The notes beneath the pieces were generated by a model. That model searched no databases. It had not been told where the DNA came from and was given only the letters and a program-made list of their open reading frames with translations. From JBGPBY01 sp041481485 (GTDB taxonomy: Bacteria; Acidobacteriota; Terriglobia; 20CM-2-55-15), in NCBI GenBank assembly GCA_041481485.1, contig JBGPBY010000315.1:1-8581 (forward strand): 8,581 bases of DNA, read 5' to 3'. This document shows, in pieces, positions 1 through 5,776 of the stretch. Numbering within the stretch: position 1 is the first letter of the stretch; the number at the start of each line of letters is the position of its first letter. A program made the translations under genes and the position numbers.

Positions 1-1006
1 CAAGGACCTTCGACAAGCTGCCGATATATGCCACGACTCCCCTATCCACACTGGCCAGTGGAAGCACGGGCCGGCCATCGTAATGAAACTCGTGGTGGTA
101 ATCGTCTTCGATAATCATGAAACGATGTTCTCTTGCGAGAGACAGTAAGGCGAGCCGGCGGCCCGCGGTCATGACGACTGTTGTGGGAAATTGATGATGG
201 GGTGTGACGTAAAGCGCACGAATTCGACTGCGGGCCAGCAGCTTTTCCAGTTCAGAAACGACAAGGCCTTCCTGGTCGACGGGCACTGCGGCGAGGGTGG
301 CGCCCACCCTGCGAAATGCTTCCCAGGCGGGGCCGTATCCGAAACTCTCGACGGCAACGATATCTCCCGGTCCTAAAAGCGAATGCGCGAGAAGATCGAG
401 CGCCATCTGACTACCCCGGGTGACGACAATGTCATCCTCGCCAATTGCGAGGCCACGAGTCGCCGCCAGCATGCGGGCGAGTTCAGAACGAAGGTGCACA
501 TGCCCTCTTGGATCTCCGTAGGACAGCACACTGCGCGCGTTGAAGCGCAGTACGCGGCGGTACGCGCGCGACACCAATTCGACTGGCACCAGCGTCACAT
601 CGGGAATGCCGCCTCCCATAACGAGGGAGTTTTTCGGATCGGGAGTCCAATCGCGTTGCGCGGGGCCTGGCCTGAGTTCAATCGGCATCTCGTTTGAAAG
701 CGTCTTGTGCCTGGCGGGCAGGCGCGCGAATCGCTTCGGCTTCGGATCGGGAAGCGAACTCGATACAAACACACCGCGTCGCGGCGACGACTCGATCCAC
801 CCCTCGGCCTCAAGCTCGCGATAGGCGGCAAGCACCGTGTTGCGGTGAACGTCGAGAGTGCCGGCCAGACTTCGACTTCCCGGCAACAAACTTCCGGGCG
901 CCAATCTCCCGCGCCGTACATCGAAGGCAATGGCTCTCGCGAGTTGCAGAAAAAGCGGTTCTTTGGAACGGCGGTCGATAGTGAAGCTAACTGTCCATGA
1001 CTTCAT
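1..1006 (-). CDS. MocR/PdxR-family PLP-dependent transcriptional regulator, C terminus cut by window edge
   Basis: The frame is open from the ATG at 1006 to base 1, giving 335 residues; the rest lies outside the window. Residues about 15-82 form a GntR-type winged helix: EPLFLQLARAI, then the recognition-helix area LDVHRNTVLAAYRELEAEG and the wing ending RRGVFV. After a linker (about 83-125), residues 126-335 form the start of a type-I aminotransferase fold. Visible hallmarks are SYGDPRG (162-168), TPHHQFPTT (268-276), IEDDYHHEFHYDGRP (299-313) and YIGSLSK (327-333), where K333 is the expected Schiff-base lysine to PLP. These are standard marks of MocR regulators, which use the dead aminotransferase domain as an effector sensor. 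The start is supported by AAGG eight bases upstream of the ATG. It is divergent from the PNPOx/GNAT gene, its likely target, and is probably autoregulated. The effector (PLP or a PLP-amine adduct) is inferred. Confidence 0.93.
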   Translation of the reverse strand, partial: MKSWTVSFTIDRRSKEPLFLQLARAIAFDVRRGRLAPGSLLPGSRSLAGTLDVHRNTVLAAYRELEAEGWIESSPRRGVFVSSSLPDPKPKRFARLPARHKTLSNEMPIELRPGPAQRDWTPDPKNSLVMGGGIPDVTLVPVELVSRAYRRVLRFNARSVLSYGDPRGHVHLRSELARMLAATRGLAIGEDDIVVTRGSQMALDLLAHSLLGPGDIVAVESFGYGPAWEAFRRVGATLAAVPVDQEGLVVSELEKLLARSRIRALYVTPHHQFPTTVVMTAGRRLALLSLAREHRFMIIEDDYHHEFHYDGRPVLPLASVDRGVVAYIGSLSKVL

Positions 1007-1074
1007 ATCTGGTACCTTGCATATAACATAACTGGATCTTTTCGATGTGCCACGAGTGACGCATACTTCGCGAT
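1007..1074. promoter_or_regulatory. Divergent promoter/operator gap between the MocR regulator and the PNPOx/GNAT gene
   Basis: This 68-bp gap must carry both divergent promoters. An AT-rich core at 1021-1030 (atataacata) can supply a TATAAC -10 for the plus strand and TATGTT for the minus strand. CTGG occurs in direct orientation at 1009-1012 and 1032-1035, 23 bp apart, about two helical turns. MocR regulators often bind direct repeats at such spacing, but four bases is too short to be more than a candidate. No good -35 box was found for either direction. The existence of the shared region is secure; the exact sites are not. Confidence 0.45.
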
Positions 1075-1078
1075 ATGC
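1061..1078. repeat. Small inverted repeat over the start codon at 1075
   Basis: GCATA (1061-1065) and TATGC (1074-1078) form a perfect 5-bp inverted repeat with an 8-nt spacer that itself contains the palindrome TCGCGA (1068-1073). The right arm covers the ATG at 1075. It may be an operator, or a hairpin hiding that start. The arms are short and the pairing could be chance. Confidence 0.25.
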
Positions 1079-2172
1079 GATTGAAGATCTATCAAATGGA
1101 GCATGCCAGAGCCATCCACTTCCTTAATGGCGCACCGACTGTGCGGATTGCGACCTCACAATCCGACGGGACTCCCATCATGCGTACCGTGCACGGAGTA
1201 CTGGTGGACGGCTATCTCGCGTTCCACGGCTCTCCCGCCGGCGAAAAAGTGAATGCGATCGGACGTCCCGCCGTCGCCTCGGCCGAGGAGGTCATTGCAC
1301 CGATCCCGAGCTACTTTATCGACCCCGAACGCGCTTGCCCCGCGACAACGTATTACTTGAGCGTTCAGGTGCACGCCGATATCGAACGCACCGATGATCC
1401 GGATTTCAAAACTCGAGTGCTTGCCGCGCTGATGGCGAAGCTCCAACCACAAGGCGGCTATGTCCCGTTGGAAGTGGACCACCCGCTCTACCGAAACGCG
1501 GTGCAACAAATCATGGTGCTGCGAATGTCCCTGGAGCGGCTCAATGGCAAAGCGAAACTGGGCCAAAATCGCACGCCGGAGCAACTATCCAGAGTTCTCC
1601 AGGCACTTTGGCAGAGAGGTCTTCCCAGTGATGCGCGCGCCATCGACCTGGTTCGCTGCGCCAATCCCGATGTGCCGTGCCCCGATTTCCTGAACTTCCC
1701 TCGCGGCCTGAACGCCTTTTGCGCGTTGGGCCAGGCCGAAGTAGAGGAAGTGGCCAACCTGCTAAAGGATGAATACTGGAACGTCGGCGTGCCGCGGGAA
1801 GTCATCGCGCAATCTCATCTGAACGCCGGCGCATGGATCGGTGCGAAAGATGCGGAAGGCCGCCTCGTGTGCAGCGCGCGAGCAGTAAGCGACTACGCCA
1901 AGCACGCATGGATCTACGACGTGATTGTAGAACGCTCGTGGCGCGGCAATGGGATCGGCCAGGCTCTCGTGCGGTTCATGCTCGATCATCCTGCCGTCCG
2001 GCATGCAAGGAACGTGGGGCTTGCCACAAGGGATGCACAGGGCTTGTACAGCAAGTTCGGGTTTTGCGATGTGCAGCAGATTCCTGCGGCATTTCCCACG
2101 ACGATGATGATGCTGAAGAGAAGCCAGCAACCATTTATTCAGGCTCCCACGCGAGATTCTTTCCATTTCTGA
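1075..2172 (+). CDS. Fused FMN split-barrel (PNPOx/PaiB-like) and GNAT N-acetyltransferase protein
   Basis: The 365-residue protein has two domains. Residues about 8-170 form a pyridoxamine-5'-phosphate-oxidase-like FMN-binding split barrel: VRIATSQSDGTPIMRTVHG (23-41), the phosphate-contact-like HGSPAGEKVNAIG (51-63), and KLGQNRTPEQ (161-170), close to the K-x-x-QNR element of PaiB and NimA-like relatives. Residues about 211-348 form a GNAT domain with acetyl-CoA motif A at VERSWRGNGIG (285-295) and a late LYSKFGF (324-330). There is no signal peptide, so it is cytoplasmic. Such fusions are known as bifunctional PNPOx-family/GNAT proteins, but their substrates are not established; a role in B6 or amine metabolism is inferred from the divergent MocR gene. 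No clear Shine-Dalgarno precedes the ATG at 1075. An in-frame ATG at 1096 has GAAG nine bases upstream and is an alternative start. Confidence 0.85.
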   Translation: MRLKIYQMEHARAIHFLNGAPTVRIATSQSDGTPIMRTVHGVLVDGYLAFHGSPAGEKVNAIGRPAVASAEEVIAPIPSYFIDPERACPATTYYLSVQVHADIERTDDPDFKTRVLAALMAKLQPQGGYVPLEVDHPLYRNAVQQIMVLRMSLERLNGKAKLGQNRTPEQLSRVLQALWQRGLPSDARAIDLVRCANPDVPCPDFLNFPRGLNAFCALGQAEVEEVANLLKDEYWNVGVPREVIAQSHLNAGAWIGAKDAEGRLVCSARAVSDYAKHAWIYDVIVERSWRGNGIGQALVRFMLDHPAVRHARNVGLATRDAQGLYSKFGFCDVQQIPAAFPTTMMMLKRSQQPFIQAPTRDSFHF

Positions 2173-2183
2173 AAGTCGAGGGC

Positions 2184-2209
2184 TAGAATTTCACCTCAAA
2201 TAAGGGGAG
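2184..2209 (+). promoter_or_regulatory. Candidate -10 box and strong RBS for the exported repeat protein
   Basis: TAGAAT at 2184-2189 is a plausible -10 box. The hexamer 17 bp upstream (2161-2166, TTCCAT) is a poor -35. AAGGGGAG at 2202-2209 is a clear Shine-Dalgarno ending four bases before the ATG at 2214. Together they indicate that transcription of the 2214/3977 gene pair starts here, just after the stop at 2172. The RBS is well supported; the promoter is a guess by eye. Confidence 0.45.
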
Positions 2210-2213
2210 ATTC

Positions 2214-3962
2214 ATGCTGAGCACAATGATCGCCGTTCTGCTGCTGACGCAATTCATCCAGGTTGCGCCGCCGCCAACTCCCGGCCAACCCCCAGCGCCG
2301 GCAGTGCGCGTTTCCGGCACGGCCATCCGCGAGGATGGACAACAGCCGCAGGGTCAGGTTCGATTGCTGGGTCCTGGCGGCACCTACCTGGCGGCCGTTG
2401 CGGCCGACGGTTCGTTTCAATTTCCGCGAATTCCCGCGGGTCCCTATCAGTTTTCGGGAGGTCCTTCCCTCGCCACGGTCGCGATAGAACCCATCATGGT
2501 TCTTGTCGAAGACAAGGAAATCAGCGGCCTACGCTACGTGGTTCCACGAGTCTCGACGGCAGGAACACCTCGCGTGGTAACGAATGTCGAGGGCGGTGGG
2601 CCGCGCCCAGGCTATCTGCTGACCTTCACCAAAGTGGGAGCACCGGCCGGAACCCTTCCGTTCTCACCTCCGGCAACAGGCACATTATCGCTGAATGCCG
2701 GAGACTATCGTGTCGCCGCGACAGGCCTGCCCGCAGGATACAACGTGAAATCGGTCACCTCCGGTTCGACGAACCTCCTGGAGCAGCCTCTGAGAGTCGG
2801 TGTCGGAGAAACACCGCAAGTCACTGTGCTGCTCGGCGTTTCATCCCCGCCTCCATGGGTAAAAGTGAGTGGTCGGGTCACGGGCTATAGAGCGACGGAA
2901 ATCGCCCTGTCCGGTCCCGGTGCTGCAAGCGACGTGCAGTTCATCGTGCCGAAACCGGACGGCACTTTCGAATTTGCTGCGGTTCTCCCTGGCAGCTACA
3001 GCCTGGAAGCAAACACGACCATTGGCAGTGCTTCAACGCCAATAGTCGTCGTCTCGGGAAAGGACATTACCAACATTGTGATCAAAACGCCTGCCGCGAG
3101 GGAAATCCCTGGACGTGTCGTGATCAACGATCCCGCCAAGCCGCGTGTGGGATTTGGAATTCTTCAGCCGAACCGCCCGCCCAACGCCCCGCCACTGAGA
3201 GGGCAGTTCACCGCCCCGACGTCACCGGACGGCAGATTCACGATTGTGTTGCCCGAAGGCGAAAACAGGCTCGTTTTCGACGCGAACCTCGTCCCACCGG
3301 GTTTCGTCCTGAAGTCGGCGACTTATGGATCGCTCGACATCCTGGCAAATCCCATCAAGGTCGCAGTAACCGACACTGCCGAACTGACTCTCACCTTTGA
3401 TTCGGCAGGCGTCAGTGCTGTAAGCGTGAGTGGACGCATCAACGGACTGAAGAGCCCGACAAATGCCCACATCATGTTGATCGCCACCGCGACCAATGCA
3501 GCCATGGACACCCCTGTGAATCCAGACGGAACATTCACCTTCCGCAGAGTCTTCCCCGGCCAGTATGAAGCGCGCTTCTCGTTCAACAGCGCTCAAATCC
3601 AAGCGGCCGTTAATGTCGGGAACACGAACAAAACCGACGTGGTTCTCAAATACGCACGCCAGTTCATGCTCACGGGACAGGTTGTGATGGAGGGATTCCC
3701 TGTGGACACGGCCCCCTTGCCGGTAACCGTTGAGATAAAACGAACCGATGGTGTCGGCCCGCCGATTACCTCACGCTCCACGAACGTGGGTGTCCTTCGC
3801 ATCATGGTGCCCGAAGGCGAAATGACTTTCGCAGTGCGCGATGTTCCGGCCGGTTACCAGGTGAAGTCTTTTACGTACGGAGATCTGGACGTCCTCAAGA
3901 ACCCGCTGAAATTGGCTGATCCGGCCATCTGGACTTTCGTCCTGAAGATTGTTCGCCAGTAA
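2214..3962 (+). CDS. Exported protein with three tandem CpR-like plus 'GY-VKS' module pairs
   Basis: The 582-residue protein has a hydrophobic start (residues 1-17) followed by a Pro-rich stretch (19-30), so it is probably exported, although the leader lacks the usual N-terminal basic residues. The rest is a two-domain unit repeated three times with a period near 186 residues. The first domain of each unit is carboxypeptidase-regulatory/Cna-B-like: it begins VxVSG (31-35, 216-220, 403-407) and carries xDGxFxF (65-70, 249-254, 438-443) followed by PGxYxx or PAGPYQF. The second domain ends in LPAGYNVKSVTSGSTNLLEQ (from 172), PPGFVLKSATYGSLDILANP (from 361) and VPAGYQVKSFTYGDLDVLKN (from 544). 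Such beta-sandwich modules usually act in surface binding or assembly. No catalytic domain is visible and no function is claimed. It is probably cotranscribed with the next gene. Confidence 0.8.
   Translation: MLSTMIAVLLLTQFIQVAPPPTPGQPPAPAVRVSGTAIREDGQQPQGQVRLLGPGGTYLAAVAADGSFQFPRIPAGPYQFSGGPSLATVAIEPIMVLVEDKEISGLRYVVPRVSTAGTPRVVTNVEGGGPRPGYLLTFTKVGAPAGTLPFSPPATGTLSLNAGDYRVAATGLPAGYNVKSVTSGSTNLLEQPLRVGVGETPQVTVLLGVSSPPPWVKVSGRVTGYRATEIALSGPGAASDVQFIVPKPDGTFEFAAVLPGSYSLEANTTIGSASTPIVVVSGKDITNIVIKTPAAREIPGRVVINDPAKPRVGFGILQPNRPPNAPPLRGQFTAPTSPDGRFTIVLPEGENRLVFDANLVPPGFVLKSATYGSLDILANPIKVAVTDTAELTLTFDSAGVSAVSVSGRINGLKSPTNAHIMLIATATNAAMDTPVNPDGTFTFRRVFPGQYEARFSFNSAQIQAAVNVGNTNKTDVVLKYARQFMLTGQVVMEGFPVDTAPLPVTVEIKRTDGVGPPITSRSTNVGVLRIMVPEGEMTFAVRDVPAGYQVKSFTYGDLDVLKNPLKLADPAIWTFVLKIVRQ
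2727..3914 (+). repeat. Three copies of the GYxVKS...LLxxPLxV motif in the exported repeat protein
   Basis: At the protein level the motif recurs at 2727-2798, 3294-3362 and 3843-3914. Each copy has Gly-(Tyr/Phe), then a hydrophobic residue, Lys-Ser, Gly, an (Ile/Leu/Val)-Leu pair or similar, and Pro-(Leu/Ile)-(Arg/Lys)-(Val/Leu). Copies 2 and 3 are preceded at a similar distance by LPEGE (346-350) and VPEGE (532-536). DNA identity between copies is low, so the repeat is old or held by selection on protein rather than a recent duplication. Confidence 0.75.
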
Positions 3963-3976
3963 TGGGAGGCAGACGC

Positions 3977-5089
3977 ATGCGCAAAATTACTCTTGCCCTT
4001 GTGGCTGTCGTGACTGTGCTCGGACTGAACGTTCTGACTCCTCGCGCTGCAGATACCCTTCCGGCTCAATACACCGACGCCGAGTTCTGGAAGTTAATCA
4101 ACGACCTGTCCGAGCCGGGCGGAACCTTTCAATTCGAAAACTTCGTATCGAACGAAGCGTCCTATCAAAACGTTCTTCCGGAACTGACGAAGCGCGTGAA
4201 GCCGGGCGGCGTATACCTCGGCGTGGCGCCGGAGCAAAACTTCACGTATATCGCGGCGCTGCAGTCGAAGGTGGGATTCATCATCGATATTCGACGGCAG
4301 AACATGATCGAAATGCTGATGTACAAGGCCCTGTTCGAGATCTCCGCGAGCCGCGCAGACTTCGTTTCGAAGCTTTTTTCGCGCAAGCGGCCGGCCGGAC
4401 TCACAACGCAGTCTTCCGCGTTGCAGATCTTCGCCGCCTTCGAAGGGGTTCCCTCGGACACAACGTTGCTTGCCCAGACTGTCCAGGCCGTAAAGGACAA
4501 CCTGCTCAAGCAGCATGGCTTCAAGCCAGTCGGCGACGATGAACAGAAAATTGAACTCATCCTGAGCGTGCTGATGAAGGGCGGACCCGGCGTAGATTTC
4601 ACCTATGCCAGTAGCACCCAACTTGGAGGGCCGCTGCCAACCTACTTCACCTTGATGGTGAATTCCGATCGTGCCGGCAAACGCTGGGCCTACCTGGAGA
4701 CTGAAGAGCGATACCAATACATCAAGACCATGCAGCAGAAAAACCTGATCGTGCCGCTCGTCGCGGACTTTGCCGGAACGAAAACGTTGCAGGCCCTTGC
4801 CAAGTACCTGAAGGGCTGCGGCGCCACCGTGTCGGTCTTCTACATTTCCAACGTTGAAGACTATCTAAGTGGCAAGTGGGCAGCCTGGGTCGACAATCTC
4901 AAAGCGCTGCCGCAGGACGCCTCGACCTATTTGATTCGATTCATTCCTCGCGCGACAACACTGCTGGGAAGGATTCAGGATATCCCTCTCGCCTGGCCTG
5001 GAACCAGTTCCGATGACATGACCAACAACGCGCAGCTTCAGGAAGTCATCGATCACGCGAACGCGGAAAAGGCGCAATTGAAAAGGTAG
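3977..5089 (+). CDS. Exported protein of unknown function, LIC_10091-like
   Basis: I chose the ATG at 3977 because GGGAGG (3964-3969) lies seven bases upstream and the product then starts with a clean signal peptide: MRK, a hydrophobic core ITLALVAVVTVLGL, and an AxA-type site near PRAA-D (residues 23-26). An ATG at 3962 overlapping the upstream stop would only add MGGRR. The mature part has strongly patterned blocks: GGVYLGVAPEQNFTYIAALQ (77-96), FIIDIRRQNMIEMLMYKALF (101-120), DFVSKLFSRKRPAGL (128-142) and the later ATVSVFYISNVEDYL (283-297). From memory these match an uncharacterised family called LIC_10091 in databases. A glycine-rich strand-loop followed by a strand ending in Asp (IIDIR) recalls a Rossmann or methyltransferase-like fold, which is inference only. 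The 14-bp gap to the upstream gene suggests coupled translation. Confidence 0.8.
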   Translation: MRKITLALVAVVTVLGLNVLTPRAADTLPAQYTDAEFWKLINDLSEPGGTFQFENFVSNEASYQNVLPELTKRVKPGGVYLGVAPEQNFTYIAALQSKVGFIIDIRRQNMIEMLMYKALFEISASRADFVSKLFSRKRPAGLTTQSSALQIFAAFEGVPSDTTLLAQTVQAVKDNLLKQHGFKPVGDDEQKIELILSVLMKGGPGVDFTYASSTQLGGPLPTYFTLMVNSDRAGKRWAYLETEERYQYIKTMQQKNLIVPLVADFAGTKTLQALAKYLKGCGATVSVFYISNVEDYLSGKWAAWVDNLKALPQDASTYLIRFIPRATTLLGRIQDIPLAWPGTSSDDMTNNAQLQEVIDHANAEKAQLKR

Positions 5090-5108
5090 GATCAAACAGA
5101 GCACAAAC

Positions 5109-5645
5109 TCACCTGCATTGAATCTGAGTCTGCCCCGTACACTTCTCGATTGTAATCAGGATCTCCCCTGTAAGTGAGGATGATGAGACGACAAAAGGCT
5201 TTTCGAGGAGATTTGCACCGCCTGCCTGAATGGCTTTGACGAAATACCGATCGCTGTTTGGTGGCGATGCTCCCGAACTCGGACGAATCCGGACAATCAA
5301 GCGAGACTCCCTCTGAGAAGGGGGCAACAGAACAATGAACTTCCCATCCTTCTGCAACCGTGACTGGCCTGTCATACCTCCGCGTACGGGAGTGAAACTC
5401 GTGGTCTTAATACTCTCTCCCACAGTTATTTCTGAAACACCACCATTCCCCGCCACATTCTCGAAGTCCAGCGTTAGCTCCTCAGGGAATGGGGAAGGAT
5501 ACGATGGTTCAACAATGATTCGACACTGGACTTCTATGTTCGGAGGAAGCGGACGCTGACCCAGGATTACCTGCGCAACACCAGCTCCCAGAAACATCAC
5601 ACCAACAACGATTGCGAACCGCATTGTCTTGGCGCCAGTATACAT
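5109..5645 (-). CDS. Small exported protein: single free copy of the 'GY-VKS' module
   Basis: The 178-residue product has a hydrophobic leader (AIVVGVMFLGAGVAQVILG, residues 11-29), so it is probably secreted. The ATG at 5624 (residue 8, MRFAIV) would give a more compact signal peptide; neither start has a convincing Shine-Dalgarno. The mature part carries KDGKFIVLLPPSQRESRLIV (99-118) and YFVKAIQAGGANLLEKPFVV (134-153), followed by a strand-rich end GEILITIEKC (160-169). These line up with DGRFTIVLPEGENRLVF and GFVLKSATYGSLDILANPIKV-type segments of the protein encoded at 2214-3962. It therefore looks like one such module alone. Cysteines at 41, 169 and 177 could form a disulfide. It converges on the 3977-5089 gene with 19 bp between stops. 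No enzymatic motif is visible. Confidence 0.72.
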   Translation of the reverse strand: MYTGAKTMRFAIVVGVMFLGAGVAQVILGQRPLPPNIEVQCRIIVEPSYPSPFPEELTLDFENVAGNGGVSEITVGESIKTTSFTPVRGGMTGQSRLQKDGKFIVLLPPSQRESRLIVRIRPSSGASPPNSDRYFVKAIQAGGANLLEKPFVVSSSSLTGEILITIEKCTGQTQIQCR

Positions 5646-5679
5646 GACGTGCTTGCCAGAAGCGCGCGACGTTCAACTC

Positions 5680-5714
5680 CTGGTAATTCAGCATTTCGTA
5701 CTTTTGAATTCCAG
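5680..5714. promoter_or_regulatory. Imperfect inverted repeat upstream of the small exported module gene
   Basis: The arm ctggtaattca (5680-5690) pairs with tgaattccag (5705-5714) over ten base pairs with one bulged base and a 14-nt spacer. It lies 35-69 bp upstream of the ATG at 5645, in the 131-bp gap after the hydrolase gene. The position suits an operator or a hairpin in the leader. The function is inferred from position only. Confidence 0.35.
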
Positions 5715-5776
5715 TCCCACAGTATGAGCGCCACATCGGTGTGTTACCGGTTTGAACGCCAGATCGGGCGCCTGGC

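Noticed and set aside
595..930. Minus-strand 111-codon frame within the regulator region
   Set aside because: It is an alternative frame of the MocR gene; the true frame shows the complete winged-helix and aminotransferase motifs.
3962..3976. ATG at 3962 overlapping the stop of the upstream gene as start of the exported protein
   Set aside because: The ATG at 3977 has GGGAGG at ideal spacing and gives a standard signal peptide; the 3962 start would place that same GGGAGG inside the coding sequence.
4094..4717. Minus-strand 207-codon open frame opposite the exported protein
   Set aside because: No RBS, no signal or motif, and it is antisense to a well-supported gene with signal peptide and conserved blocks.
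5090..5108. Expected bidirectional terminator between the convergent genes
   Set aside because: The 19-bp gap contains no inverted repeat or T-run that I can see.
5758..5776. Possible terminator hairpin (GCCAG/CTGGC) just after the hydrolase stop
   Set aside because: The stem is only 5 bp with a 9-nt loop and no T-run follows on the minus strand.
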